The notes: generated from the letters alone by a model not told the origin. Counted from the stretch's first letter, positions 1 through 13,739 are shown. The stretch is 64,000 bases of DNA from Apostichopus japonicus (GCF_037975245.1 NC_092575.1:3928501-3992500), one strand, 5' to 3'. A program made the numbers and translations.

Positions 1-3000
1 CTACTATTTGAAGTACTATGGACACTCTCGCCAATTCACCCCATATTCGGTACATTTGTCTTGTGTGATAATCTCGCTCAAAATCTGTTGAAAATTTTTA
101 AAAGATCTTTTTTGTGTCCAAGATGTACACATGTGAAGTTTTGATTAATCTGGGAAACTCATTAAATATGCGCAGACTATGAAGAGGAGTGTTGTGCTCA
201 TCAAAATTTCATATTTCAGCCCTTAATAATTTAACCCTTAATTACCAGCCCACGTATATCGTCATTTGAATAATGCGATGTTTCTCTTTTCAAGATCACC
301 AATAAAAAATGTTTCAAAAACATGGCCTATTAAAGACCACAAACCTGTGTTCAGTGTCCTTGAAACAAAGGATGTCAAACAAAACAAACGAATAACATAA
401 CAGAAAATTTGGCAGTCACTCGCTTTACATATTATCAATTTGCATAATTAGCTAATGTTTATTCATAAAAAAAACTAGAATTAAGGAAAGACTTGGTCAA
501 TGGTCAATCTTTGATGGATTTCGATGAGAGTTGCAGCTATTTTCATGACTTCTACTTGCCTATTACAGTGATTAGGACAATGTCGTTCATCAGGTGTACG
601 TAGACCTTTAAAATACCAAGTAAAAATACAGATAAACTCTGCTAAAATACAAACAAAAATGGACTCACTACAAGTCTGACCAGAATCATCAAAAGTGATC
701 GAAAAGGAAGAATTGTCGTTATGGAAACAATGAATGTCGGGTATGACTTGACGAAGAGGTGAAAAACTAAAGATCTGACCGGTAGATCATTTAAAGTAAT
801 AATCGACTCTGCAGGGTCAAGTACTATTGCAAATTATCTTCACTTTGAAAGTTTTAAGCCTAAAAGGATACACAAACCTCCCAACGATAAATATCGATCT
901 ATGGTTGTAGAGTTTAACTGTCATGGACAACTTTCCCAAACACTTTGAACAGTAAATCTTAGTCAATCTGGGAGATATAGCACAGATTTAACGTTTTTTT
1001 CACTCGCACACAAGGCAGCAGACTTGATCAAGTCTAGTTATGACATCATCGAGCCACATCGGTCTTGAACTTGATAAATCTAAGATATATTGAATCTGCT
1101 TACAGTACTGTACATACATGTTCTAATGATAGCATCAGTGTCCGAACCCAAGTAAATGGCAAACAAAGATCCTCAGAAACCATTCGGATCGAATTAAGTC
1201 CAATATGAATAATCTACACAAAGAAACGACCAACGTAGGCACCTTGGGTGGTAGAATGAGAAGGAAGGGCATTGACCGGAGGGGTCGGTCAAAGAGGGTG
1301 CACAGGGTTAAATGGTTACCAGTTCATTCTACGCACAGTAAAATAAGAGTGCTAAGGTTGTGGGGAGACAGGTAAGCAAGGAGCGAAGTAAATACCAATA
1401 ACCTTTTCCTTGAAAAAAATGAAAAGAAAAATATAGGGAAAGTAAAAGGTTTGTAGATCCTAGTGGCATTATGACATCACAGATTAACAAAAATGGCAGC
1501 TAGCTCCCAGACAGGTCATTGCAGCTATTTTTCTTGGCTCTTTCAGAAGATCTCAGTCATATTCATAACTAATGATAATGATAACGATTGGGTATTATTT
1601 TTTTTCCCGGCTTTTAATATTTTCTGTTTCAGACCTGAACACAGTAGATTAATATTTATACCACCTTTCACTTTTTGCAGCTAAAGCACTCAACGAGCGT
1701 TTAGCCAATTACACTCCTTGAAAAGAAATTATTAATTTCCATTTCATTCTTAAAAAATAATAACCAATAGGTTGGCACTACCTTGTACATACACATTAAC
1801 TCCCAGATGAACAGTAGATCTTTATTTCCGCCAACGCATTTAGCTTTAAAACTATTGACAAATCGGCAAGTTCCTTTATCGCCATTTATTGAAAAATGAA
1901 AACACAGCAATATCAAGCATCAAAGGAGCCTTAAGACAGAACAAAAGGGTGCATAACAGTGCTATCCAACTCAATACCCGACTAAAAGTGATGAATTGGG
2001 TTTAATAGCAAATAAAAACTAAAAAGTATATTGTATCCATATGCCACATCTTCCCCCACCTCCACACCCACCCCTCCCCCTTCTACAGTACAACCTAAAA
2101 GATACATTCAAATGCCTCCAAAATGCCTCCTAGAGAAGGAAGCCTGTAAACATTTAGTATAAAGCAGGACATATAGTAGACAAGCTTCACATTCTGAAAA
2201 TGGAGGCTGGTTGAATAGTGAGATGTTGGACTGGCCTGCTGGAACATCTCGAGAAAACCCCGGCGAAGGCTCACGAGTAATCTCTTCAAATCTTTTGACG
2301 TTTTCACTTTCGTCACTGATAAGTGTCACCAGCGTAGCCAGCAAAAAAGACAAGAAAAACCGATTTCGTTAAGGCAAGAGACAAGACTCAATCCACTTCT
2401 AGCCTCGCCATTGTTTTTACTGATGGTTGCCGTAGCAACAGCTCTGCTGAAGGATTAACCATCGAACCCTGACATTTAGACGTGCGGGTAAAATTATCTT
2501 CTGTAAGGCCTAGCTGTTATACTTTATTTAGAGTCTGCTTGCTTGCTCGCTCAACGAGCTGCTTTTAACTGAATAGTTTATGTTTAGGGTACATGTGGTA
2601 AACAAACACATTGTTGAGATGGCTTAAAACACGTGACATATACTTGTATAGACCGTCTTCTTAAAACAAGATTTTTGAGTTCATTTTGATGAAATTTCTG
2701 GTCCTTTCGGTACTTAAAATCCTCATTACAAAATAGGTCGTGACTCATAAGTTTTGACTTCAAAATGATGAAGGAAAATGTCAAAATTATTAAAAATTTA
2801 TACCAAACTTGCTTTTCACACTAAATACCAGTTTATATGAAAAGTCTCTAGTGCATTGTAAAACAAAGAATCAGGGCAAGTCCTGTAAATTGGTAGCAGA
2901 GAATAAATCCAGAGGAAAAAATTATTTTCTACACACTAGGAAAGAAGAACACATTCTAAGAGTTGGTGAGATTTGCAGGCAATTCCCACATTGTGTTAAA

Positions 3001-4022
3001 ATTTGAGATATTGGATAGTTGAAAATTGACACAGCTTGTTCCAATGTGAACTTAAAGGGTGTGAAGACTCGCGCAAAAAGAAACGTCTAATGCCGGTAAT
3101 CTGACCTAGTTTCCAATGAGGTGTAACAGAAGTGTTAAACACCACCATCGATCCCAGAAAATACACACACAGCTTGCTACCGTCGGTAATTAGACACTAG
3201 TGTACAGTCAGTACATACAGCTGCAGTCAATACACATAGCAAAGTATACAAACGATACAGCGATGGACATCTCAGGTCCAGCTAAAGATAACAATTAAGG
3301 TATCACGTTTCATTACTGTCTGCATTTTGTAGCGACACGAACAAAACGTCACTTGCAAGCAACAGAAAGTTAACTTTTTCAGATGGCCGCAGGCGGTTTG
3401 GGGCGAGTCTTCAATGCCTTTAAAACAAACATATGTGATAGCTATGTAGTTGCAATGCACGCTGAGAGCAAAATGATGTCTCCATTTTCTTTTCATTTTC
3501 AATTCGAATTTAATCACAAGTCTTTAAGAATGTCACATTCTATTACACAGGCTCTCTAGTGGATAAGCAGTTTGCTAACAGTTTTACTTTATTTTGATTT
3601 AAGTCTTTAAGAAGACGCCTTAGGAAGAAACGTTTAGTCTTGAAATGTTAATAGTCCAAACGGAAGAGAAACATTTTAGAGCTGTTAATGTTTCTATAGC
3701 TATGGGTGGTTTTCAAGTTGTTCACCTTTAAATTATCCTTAATCTCTGGAACGCTCCTTTAAGGCTTAATTCAAGGTGATGTCACCTCCTCAGTGCACGT
3801 TCCTAATTGTTAATCCATTGTTTTTGAATAAATTCTAATATGCTCAACTAATATAGGTTTCTTTATTAACTTCATATGAACAACATAGCATTTTCGAATG
3901 ACATGCGACATCATTCGTCCTTGATTAATGCATAACACATTGTAAACATGTCAATTGGAGCTGAAAAAAAAATCTGTTTTCACATTGAGTATCGTAGCCT
4001 TGTTCAGATTTGGGAACACAGG
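1..4022. other. Non-coding stretch, no gene recognised
   Basis: All open frames are short (under about 85 codons), many lack an ATG, and none resembles a family I know. A C-rich run sits near 2050-2085. A 14-bp palindrome at 2426-2439 matches the RFX X-box consensus and is listed separately. The open frame on the minus strand at 2108-2353 has a plausible amino-acid composition but starts at TTG and matches nothing I can name. Confidence 0.6.
2426..2439. promoter_or_regulatory. X-box-like palindrome (possible RFX site)
   Basis: GTTGCC, a 2-base spacer and AGCAAC fit the RFX X-box consensus GYNRCC-N1-3-RGNAAC without mismatch. RFX factors drive ciliary genes in animals. No confident gene start lies beside it: on the minus strand an ATG follows at about 2414 but meets a stop after seven codons. 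One or so perfect match is expected by chance in 64 kb by my rough estimate, so this is only a candidate. Confidence 0.3.
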
Positions 4023-4039
4023 TTTTATCTGATCCTGCA

Positions 4040-4620
4040 TGGGTGATCAAGATTGTAGTGTGATCGTTAGTGCACTCAGGATCGGAGTCAACAATCGTGA
4101 TCTGGCTTTGAGGGGGATCAGGTGATCAAGATCGTAGTGTGAATGCTGGCTTACCCAGGTTTAGACCCCTCAATCACAATCTGGCTTTTGGAAAGCATCC
4201 TGATCCTAACAAGGGTGATCAAGATTGTAGTGTGAATGCTGGCTTACCCAGGATCAGCACCTCAATCACAATCTGGCTTTTGGGCCTGAGCATCCTGATC
4301 CTAACAAGGGTAATCAAGATCGTAGTGTGGATGCTCGCTTACCCAGGATCAGATCCCCACAATGGCAATCTGGCTTTTGGGGAGGATCCTGATACTAACA
4401 AGGGTGATCAAGATCGTAGTGTGGATGCTGAATTATCCAGGATCAGACCCCAGAAGCGCAATCTCCATTTTTGGGGGATCCTGACCCTAATGAGGCGAGG
4501 GTAATCAAGATTGTAGTGTGAATGCTCGCTTACCGAGGATTAGATCCCCACAATCGCAATTTGGCTTTTGGGTAGGATCCTGATCCTAACGAGGGTGATT
4601 GAGATTGTAGTGCACTGTAA
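4040..4620. repeat. ~94-bp tandem repeat array, about 6 copies
   Basis: The phrase GTGATCAAGATCGTAGTGTG recurs with small changes starting near 4043, 4123, 4215, 4310, 4404, 4501 and 4595, giving spacings of 80 to 97 bases. Each unit continues with a GGATCAG...CAATCTGGCTTTTGG block and a GATCCTGATCCTAAC block. The 121-codon open frame across 4139-4504 is a by-product of the periodicity and is not called a gene. Confidence 0.9.
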
Positions 4621-4622
4621 TA

Positions 4623-5308
4623 CTATAAATAGCTACTGCACGTGTTACTATACCACGACTGAAGACTCCATCGCACATCTTAACGTCAGAACCTCGAGAG
4701 TGGTAAAGTGTTACTTGTTTTGAAGCCTTGAAATTAGAGGGAGTTTCTTTGAATGAAGGTATAACTAATGTTACATCTGCCATGTCGCATGTATTCCTCA
4801 CGTTAGACATTTAGGTGTAGTAAACATATCTAACGTTTATTATAGCATTAGTGTACGCTAAACTGCGCACAATGTCCATCAGTGCTTCAACTCGAGGTGA
4901 CCTGGAGATAATCATGTTTTGTAAACATTGCACAAGGCTACATGGCAACATTTTACTATTTTACAAGCAGTTGATCTGCCCGATTCTAAAATAATGTTGT
5001 TAATACTGTTCTACACTCGGTGTAGGTTGCCAGACTCCATCATGGCTAACTCACTTCCCTACCGAGATAGCATGGCAAAACCTTGTAACACTCCGTCCCG
5101 TGTACTGCGCACAGCATCGCACCCCAAGCGTGCGGTTTGACAATACGTACAGATTGCTCAATGCTCTTCGGTTCACCGTTGATCTGCCTTGCGTTCTCAA
5201 ATGTGGTTGCCACCTGGGTCGGCTTTATTAATACCTCTCTGTACGAAAACAGGATCCCGATCCACCATATATATGACCAAGGCCACTATTTTATCTGAGA
5301 ATCAAACC
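4623..5308. other. Non-coding stretch, nothing recognised
   Basis: Short unrelated open frames only; no repeat or motif that I can support. Confidence 0.5.
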
Positions 5309-5316
5309 TAATGGTC

Positions 5317-5722
5317 CAGTGGCTGAGCTAGGGGTATTGGTCAGGGGGGCCAGAATGGTCTGTAGGGGCGCTTTTGACACCATCTAAGCGGAGCGCCAGC
5401 ACAGGTTGGCACGGAGCGTACAGAAATTTTTTGAGTAAAGATACTCCCAAGATGGCCGGAAATGACCAGGCCTTGCTAATTTGGAAATAGTTTCGTACAA
5501 CGGAAGTGCCGATAAATTAAAGACCGCTGTTAGAGAATTTTGTCAGAAAATTACACCAACTAAATGTGACAAATGTCAAAAGGTAGATGAGAGCACAATA
5601 AAAAAGTCAATAATCACGAATAAGTAAAAAGTGGTAAAAAGCTGAAAAGGGCGCCAGCAGTCCATTTGAGTCTGTCAGGGGGGGCATCTACCCCCCCTGA
5701 CTGTATGGACGCTCCGCCACTG
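5317..5722. mobile_element. hAT-type MITE, family 1, copy A (406 bp)
   Basis: The element begins CAGTGGCTGAGC and ends GCTCCGCCACTG, an inverted pair with one mismatch. It is flanked on both sides by the same 8 bases, TAATGGTC (5309-5316 and 5723-5730). Inverted termini starting CAGTGG and an 8-bp target-site duplication are the signature of the hAT superfamily. There is no transposase frame, so it is non-autonomous. A second copy lies at 18902-19297 in the same orientation, sharing the internal GCCAGCAGTCCATTT segment and a G-run/C-run near the right end. Confidence 0.92.
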
Positions 5723-5730
5723 TAATGGTC

Positions 5731-8700
5731 GGCATGTTAGACTACATAGTCCATTTGCTTCGATTGATGAATATCAGCTGTCTCCATTTTCATTTCTCAG
5801 AAATTAATTTAAGTGTCATAGACAGACAGTGTGAACAACATGGACTTTACCAACAAATTAGCCATTACATACTATAAGTCTGTATTCTATCAATGTTTGT
5901 CAATTCTGTGTACAGTCTATTGAGTCAAGTTGATCAATATTCAATACATTGTTTTCCCTTCTAATTCTTGGAAGAAATTATGGTTGATATAAACACTGAC
6001 AGATTTTGAGAATTACATAAAATTCTCTTGTCGGATGATGCAAAGTCGTTCCATCTGTTTCTTTGAACAGGATGTCAAGTACCTGATTATTAACAACGCT
6101 GAGACAAAACTGTCTGGTGTGTGCACACCAGACACGTGATGGATGAGATCACCGTCCTTGAAAAAATGACAAAGAGAAATTGATATACGCCAGTAGAATG
6201 TGACGGTTACGATCACCGTCGTCCTCGTACATGAAATGTACGTAATGATTCGTTATTAAAGCCAAGCTAGTAACTTTTATCACCTTCCGAGAAACAAAGA
6301 CATTCACATTGGTATATATATGTGAACGACTCCGCCGTGCGATAGACATTTTATTAGTCAATTCGCGCCGCATCCCAAGGGTGTATGATTTGTAGTGGGA
6401 GATGTAACAAAGCTGTTCCAAAACGTGCATTGTCAAGTTTAATTAGACACAGTCCATGTACACGTACCGCACGTTTACACACGAGGGGGGCAGACAGACC
6501 AGACACTATTGTCGATAAGTTGAGGGTGGGGGTGATGTCAAATAATAGACAGTGATTTTCACGGAAGATGCGAATGATCTGATACTGGGAATTTCAAACG
6601 CTGGTGAAGATATGCCTCGTGCAGCTCAGACTTATACCAAACCGTGCACAATCGTACAAGGTCTGTTTATTTCATTTCAAGAGCAGTACATACTTTTTAG
6701 ACCTTTTTCTACTTTAGAGGAATTTTAGAGAAATTTAAGAACGAAGATACTTACCTGTCTCCGGTCTACTCATGCACTTTCCTCTCCTACCTAACCTATT
6801 AATTTGATTAAAACTTTTCAATGCTGAACCCCCCCGCTGCCCCCAACCCACATCCGGGTCGCCACCCACTCTCTCTATCTTCTTACTGGTGGTACTGAAA
6901 GTTCACCAGGATGTACTTTTTAAACTACTGTAGAGTGCGAAGGGTACACTGAGAACAAAGGCATAAAATGCAATGGTGCCTGTTCATCCATGGATATTGC
7001 TTTACAAACCATTGTCAATATGCTAACAACGAGTGTTGATTTTGCAGCAGTTTCCGAAACGCAATGTGTGCAAACTCAGCAAAAGTCAAGACAATCAAAG
7101 AATCAAACTGTTTTGACACAAAAAAAGTCTGTAATAACTATGGCATTCTTGCTTTTCACTGATCAATATCTTCAAACCTTTCTTTCAAGAAACCTCTGGA
7201 ATTCCCAGCGACCCGGTACCATGCAGCACCAAATATATTTGATATAAACGAAAACTTGCCCATCGGGTAAAGAAATTTAGGTAGTAGACACAAGCTTCTT
7301 GAAGGAAATGAATTCTTATAGCGCTCTATGCAAATGATGTGCACTTCTGGTTGATAATTCACAAGAATGCAGAAGAGCATATTTATGTACAGCATGTAGA
7401 TAAAACATAACAGTAAATAAAGATGCACAATTCTGTTCAGTTTTGTTCTATTAAATTTTTACTGTTGGAATATTCACTATGTGTCTAAATTAGCTATTTA
7501 AAGTTAGGTAACACTTTAACAGTGATTAAGAAAGTATGAGGTATCTCCTCCAATTTCCTTGTCCCATTTCCGCTTTTGCTGCTTCTGCCCCCCCTCCCCA
7601 TCCCCCTTCTCTGCCCTTCCCCTTCCCTGCCCTATCACTTCCTAGTGCCTTGCCCTACCCTGACCCTCAATTTGTCTATTACATGATGCGATACAGTCAT
7701 TATTTGTCACAACATTTTGGCATCATCTCTCACTTAACAGAAAATAAAATTGTTGATAAACATACAGTATATATACTGTATAAAACTTCCTTCCCAACAC
7801 TTTTCTATTCCCTGGCCAATATGTCAAGTTTCAAAAAAATTTTAAAAAAACTCTCAAAATATATATAAATAATTAGAAATGACATCTGACTCAGCACAAT
7901 TTTTCAATGCAAACATCACCTTAATGTTATGATGCATATATACATTCAATCAACTAACATGTCAAACAAATTAATGGAGTGGCAACTTGAGTTCCATCAT
8001 CAAGGAACAGTTTCCCCAAGTAATATGTGTCACAGCATGGCTTGATTGAATCACCTAACAGCATTCTACAATACAGAATAACAGATTGCATTGATCTATA
8101 GTAATTATATGATGTTATGAGCCTACATATAAATATAACATCTTTACCATATATGGCAGAGAGCACACTAAAACATGTGAAAAGAAATTCTGCATAAAAT
8201 ACATGTTAAAGTATGACTGTAGGCACAAAATTTAATTTTGATGCATGTGATAAGATGGAAGGATTGTACAGAATGGTATAAGGGCAACATAGGTTTCCGT
8301 ACGTTGGCATTTCATAATTTTTAAGCCCTGGGGACTTCTCAGAACAGTTCCTTTCACAGTTTATATATGGATGATGTATATATTTAAGCTAATCAGTTTA
8401 ACATGTTTATTGAATATTGTTATGGGAAAACAAATGAATGATATGAAATGGTTTATAAATGTACTGTTGAAAACAACTCCAATCGTTGTAGGTTGTGCAT
8501 ACTGTATAACTACACCTCTTATCGTTCTGAGAAATCACTTCAATAAGTAAATGTACATTGATCAATTGGCTCATCAGTGAAAGTGGTTGTTCTTTCTAGT
8601 CTAACAATGTGGACCATATGGGCCAACTTCCCAAATGCAGTACAAAACTGAACCTTAGAAACTCATTTACGGCCTCAAAATTTGTTAAATGCATTAACAA

Positions 8701-9129
8701 AGTTGCCAAGGCGATGATTTTCACAGGGATTTGGTGCTACCACAGACATGATCATCCACCCAACCATCCCACCCCACCCCACCCCCTCCCCCTTCACTGA
8801 CCCCAAACTCCAATCAAAATCTGTCAGGGTCCCTATTTGGTAACTAGAGTTCTTAGAATTAATACGAGAAACAACTTCACATACCATAAGGTCTGGTCTG
8901 AGGAGCTTGAAAATAGAACCAGCTGTATAGAAACCTATTATCTGTACTTCATATTTTTCTTTTGTGTTGGATTATTGGAATACAAACGCTAAAATATCGC
9001 CTTGAATCTTAATCACAGGCTGGAACTATAGTTTTACTCAATGAATCTGGTTTTCTTCCATTTATTCTTTCCATACTAAGATTCCATATCGATACAGTTT
9101 CATTTAATACCACGTTACAATTCATTTCT
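5731..9129. other. Non-coding stretch with C-rich low-complexity runs
   Basis: No gene recognised on either strand. C-rich runs occur near 6828-6870, 7587-7640 and 8758-8795, and A/T-rich low complexity near 7820-7880. Open frames of 80-110 codons here have low-complexity or T-rich translations and no family resemblance. Confidence 0.55.
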
Positions 9130-9466
9130 AATATTAATGAAGTCAAAGCTAAAAAGTATTGAATTTGATACTTAACAAACATTTCATAAAATATGAAAAT
9201 ATATAGTCTGCATGAAAAAAAAAAATTTAAAATCTATTTTCAGTTAATATTGATGAATCATATATTTCTTGCTGATTTATATTAATATTAATATAATATA
9301 TATGTTTAATATTAATATTAATGAAGTCAAAGCTAAAAAGTGTTGAATTTGATACTTTACAAACATTTCATCAAATATGAAAATATATAGTCTGCATGAA
9401 AAAAAAAATTAAAAATCTATTTTCGGATAATATTGATGAATCATATATTTCTTGCTGATTTATATT
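9130..9466. repeat. Two-copy ~153-bp tandem duplication, period 184
   Basis: Bases 9130-9283 recur at 9314-9466 with a handful of substitutions and small indels; both contain GAAGTCAAAGCTAAAAAGT and GATGAATCATATATTTCTTG. The copies are separated by an AATATT-rich spacer. The high identity in a very AT-rich segment indicates a fairly recent duplication. Confidence 0.9.
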
Positions 9467-9474
9467 TTATACAA

Positions 9475-12400
9475 TGGATAAATCTTCCCTTTTTTTTTGT
9501 TATTTTATATTTTGATTATACACTACTGGTTGTTTTCATCAAATTCGACAGACGTCAAACAGATTAATTTTAAACACACACAAACACACACACAGCTGCT
9601 TAAATAAATCAAAACCATTCTGGGAATGTCGTTAACTCTTGCTCTAGATACTGTCTTAAAGTTAACATCTACACCCGTTTTAATTAAAAGTTATTTTAAA
9701 ACAAACACTGAAATGGAAACAATTCATAGCATGGCAATTAATTTAAAAAAAAACACAGATCTGATTACCTCAGCAGCGGCCATTCTATCGAGGTGTAACA
9801 ATCTGTGGCTCTACGTATCTCAACGGCTGAAATATATATATCGATTTTCATTCTTTGGGTGTAAAAATGCCTGGCTATCTTCTTACACAAATCATTGGTG
9901 AAAGAATTTGATCCCACAAATCAATACCAAACATATTTGACATTAACTGGTCCTGACGTCGTGGACGCTGTGACGTAAAAAAAAAAAATTGGGCAACCAA
10001 CAATGCCAAGGGAGGTCGAGACCGACGGTCATAAAAAGCAATTTGTTGCTGGCATAATGGAGACAAACTGGCAGTAAAAAAAAAAGCAAAACGATTTGAA
10101 GAAAGATGTAGACACTGTGGGATAGCTGAGGACAGTGTTTATAGATAATGTGGTTTGCACAGTACACATTTGATTGTCCAAAATGCTATGACCTTTCACC
10201 TATAATGCATACATTACTATGAATATTCATTTTCCTTGCAAGAAAGATCAACCTATTTTCCCAATTAGTATGCACTGATCAGATTATCAGGACTGAAGGC
10301 TACATGCAATATTATTATTATTTGGACTATCCTTGGCACATCCCGTTGAGCATGCCCGTATTAAAGAAACTACACAGTGCCAATTTGCCAGATTTGTATA
10401 AGAGATTTTATGTTAGAGATATGAGAGAAATTTAAGCAATATATATAGCTACCAAAATTTCAACCAAAGTTATGCAAATTGTATAATATTGAAATTGCAG
10501 AGGTCATGTGAGTAAATATAAGTATAAGGAAGATTAAAAAATTGGACACTTTTTCTCACTACCAAAAATTGAAACCCCCAAACATGTGGGCCCAAATGGT
10601 CTCAAGAATATTGGGCTCACAAATTTGGGCCAAAAGAATGTGTCCCAAAAATGCATTTGAGGTGGAAATATACTCTGGGCCCACCCAGCCCAGAAATGGG
10701 CCCGGAATTTGGGGGCCCAGATGGTCCTAAAATATTTCAGCCTACATGTACCAGCTATTAACCAACAACTGTATACCAAGTTTGGCTACACAGCCAGTAT
10801 GACAAATATTCATCACTCCATTGTTGAGTGGTCGCGGACCCAAGCGAGTGTCACAGACGCACATTATAAGTTCATTTTTTGACGTTATTTAGTCAAAATG
10901 TAACTTGAATTTGATGTAAACAAGTAGCTGTCCGTCGGCTAACCTCCCAAAGTCAAATTTTGGCGGTCCAAACAGAAATTTGGTCACCTTGGACAATCGG
11001 ATGACCATTAAAAGTTTGCCCTTACACATGCATTTAGCTTATTGAGACAGTGTACTGATTTAGGGTTTCTACCCTCGAACAAGTTATATTGCAGATAAAA
11101 GATTTTGGTAAAAGCTTTTGATAAAAGATAACAACTTTTATAAAGCAATTACAAAGGAACCAGATTTATATTGTACACCTACTTTAACCATTTATAATAG
11201 CCCATCTGAATATGTACACAGTACAGCATAATGGCACTCTGGCCGACCCTTCTCCACCCCTCCCCCCCCCCACTTTCCCTCCACCTCCCTGTCTATGGGT
11301 TGCTGTGTAAAGTACAGTATGTCATGGAACCATTGTTTTGTATCCATGGAGTAAAGACATAAATTTGTAAATAACATAACTTTCCATTTTACAGTAACAT
11401 TGACATGAAGCCTTACTGTAGGTACAGTATAAATGCTAATTACACACATGTATGTATACATGAACAGAACTAGTACAGTATGTACTAACTGAATGCCAAC
11501 AAATTTGCAGTAACTTAACTAGCTACACTTCTACACATGATATAAAAAACAATTGGGTTTTACCCAAGCTCAGGAGAAAAAAAACATAACCACGCACATG
11601 TTCTAACTTGGCATAATTAATGTATGTATGTACATACAGTATGTAGATTCTTAAATTCTACAGATCTACAATGTCAGGTCATCATCCCATCTCCCACCAT
11701 TTGTGACCACAGTCAGTTTGACCATTCACCTGTATCAAAAATTTGCTGAACTTTGACCATAATTCACTGCCACAACCCCTTCCCCTCCCCGTCCCATCCC
11801 CACCCCACTAACCCATTCTCTCCTCCCACTCCCCACGACGGCATCATTATAAAAGTACATGCAAGCCCAACTTGACATTAAACTCCGATATTTATTCTCC
11901 AAATATTCATCCACATGTGTCGGTATGTATGTGCATGCAGTAATTATGCATACAATACATATTTCACACAAATAAATAGCAGCTCCTTGGTAAAAGTCAC
12001 AGCTGTTGACTGTGCACAAGTACTCTGCACAAATTCATTCATTATGTCAACACTCCACAAATTATATTTTACAGTTTCAATGTCACCCTTTCAATGAATG
12101 TCTATCTAAAAGCAAAAAAAGGGGAAAAAAACCTTGATAATGATTTCATTGGAAGCATCACCATGGCAACCATGCCTGCCTCTACTAAATATCATCAAGG
12201 CCACAATAGAAAAGTATAAGGCTGTTATTTAAGGGATATATATTTTATGCTGATAAATTTGGAACAAAAATGAGCACATCCTTAGAATTTTACTGCCCAT
12301 GTGCTAAATTTATGAAACATTTTCCCCTAATTGAGATTCCTACAGTATTTTGATTCGACCCACACATCAACGTCTACGATAAATTTGACATGTACATAAC

Positions 12401-12797
12401 TAACCAAAAACTTATCCTAATCTGTAAGAGTACTACCAGGACGGATATATTCTGGAGGCTGAAGTTCGTCTTTTAACGTTGAAACATTGATAATTCTGGT
12501 ACTGTACACCTTACCATTCAAACAACTAAATTTACAAAAATTTGGTGATATTACTTGAATGGATCAGGCAACAGCAGAGCTACTGATGTACATCATAACA
12601 ATTGAGATGAAAATGTGTTTTTTTTTTTTTCCTTCATTTATAATTTACAAATCCTTTACCCACTGTAGAGAAGTTATCATTTTTACAATCAAGTTGCACA
12701 TTGATTCAATTCTAAAGGTACCAGATTTCAATGATAAATCAACAATAACAACATTATTCAGTAGGTGAGATAAGCTTAAAATTGAAGACAATCTAAC
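9475..12797. other. Non-coding stretch
   Basis: No gene recognised. Notable only for GGGCCC-containing sequence at 10588-10740 and C-rich runs near 11250-11290 and 11770-11830. Confidence 0.5.
10588..10740. repeat. GGGCCC-containing short direct repeat
   Basis: GGGCCCAAATGGTCTCAAGA at 10588 is echoed by GGGCCCAGATGGTCCTAAAA at 10713, and further GGGCCC or GGGCTC motifs lie between. The segment is more GC-rich than its surroundings. It may be part of a decayed mobile element; I cannot assign a family. Confidence 0.4.
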
Positions 12798-12805
12798 ATG
12801 ATCAT

Positions 12806-13172
12806 CATATGCGTAGGAGGCGGGGGGGGGGGAATTCCGGCAATGTGCTGAGAGTTTCTCGGGCACCTACAGTAACTGAAAGAAAAAATAATTTGCAATG
12901 TGTTTTTCAATGGTAATAAACTGATATTATTATGATCATTATTATTGTAACGACTTCCCCAATAATTATAACCAATATGGAAGGGTCATAACACGGCAAA
13001 TGATTGTATGTTATTGGCATGCGATGTAATAACCCTTGCATGCCTATATGTTATGCACATTAACATGTTGAACGTGCACAGAGCGCGCGAATAAGTTTGG
13101 TTATATTTTTCGGGCAAGTCGTTACAACCCCCCCCCCCCCCCTCCAAATCAAATTGGGCTCCTACGTCTATG
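12806..13172. mobile_element. hAT-type MITE, family 2, copy A (367 bp)
   Basis: Starts CATATGCGTAGGAGG and ends CTCCTACGTCTATG, an imperfect inverted pair. The identical 8-mer ATGATCAT flanks it (12798-12805 and 13173-13180), fitting a hAT-type target-site duplication. It shares long interior blocks with the copy at 16278-16586, including ATTATTGTAACGA, AACCAATATGG and TTCGGGCAAGTCGTTACA. A G-run follows the left terminus and a long C-run precedes the right terminus. It carries no transposase. Compared with copy B it has an extra ~90-bp internal segment (about 13010-13100). Confidence 0.92.
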
Positions 13173-13180
13173 ATGATCAT

Positions 13181-13739
13181 CATGCTCAGACATGCTGACC
13201 ATCTAATCATCATGCTGACCATCTAAGTATGTTCCACTATTCAAGTCCCATTTTAGACTCAATCTTTGGCAGTCTAAACAATCTTTTTTATCACTATTGT
13301 GTACTAAATAATCACACAATCACCATGATGTACATGTCTTTGCTCAAATTCTGGCCTAGTCACAGAGACTGAGCGAATTATAATCGAGCGACTGAGATAC
13401 CGAATCCAAAAAAGAGGCATCCCACTCTTTGTTATTGCTTTGGTCGAGATGAAACATTAATCAGTCGCATGCTTTGATCTCGATCGAAACAATAACAAAT
13501 AACGGCACACCTCTGTTATGGTTTGAATTTTTTCATTCGCTCGACCTCTACAGATATATGCCAAATTTTAGGAGGAAACAGGACATTGTCTAGACTGCAT
13601 GTATTTTATTTTCTATACAATAGTACAAAAACAAATGTATGAGTGAGGGATCGGTTAGTACGTGTTTATAATGGAATGCACAACGGGGCCTAAAACTGGA
13701 CTTACAGAGGATTTATCTTTACCAGTAAAGGAAAAAAAA
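13181..13739. other. Non-coding stretch, nothing recognised
   Basis: No open frame of note and no repeat I can assign. Confidence 0.5.

Noticed and set aside
4040-4620. CRISPR-like array
   Set aside because: Units are continuous tandem repeats without unique spacers, in a eukaryotic context.
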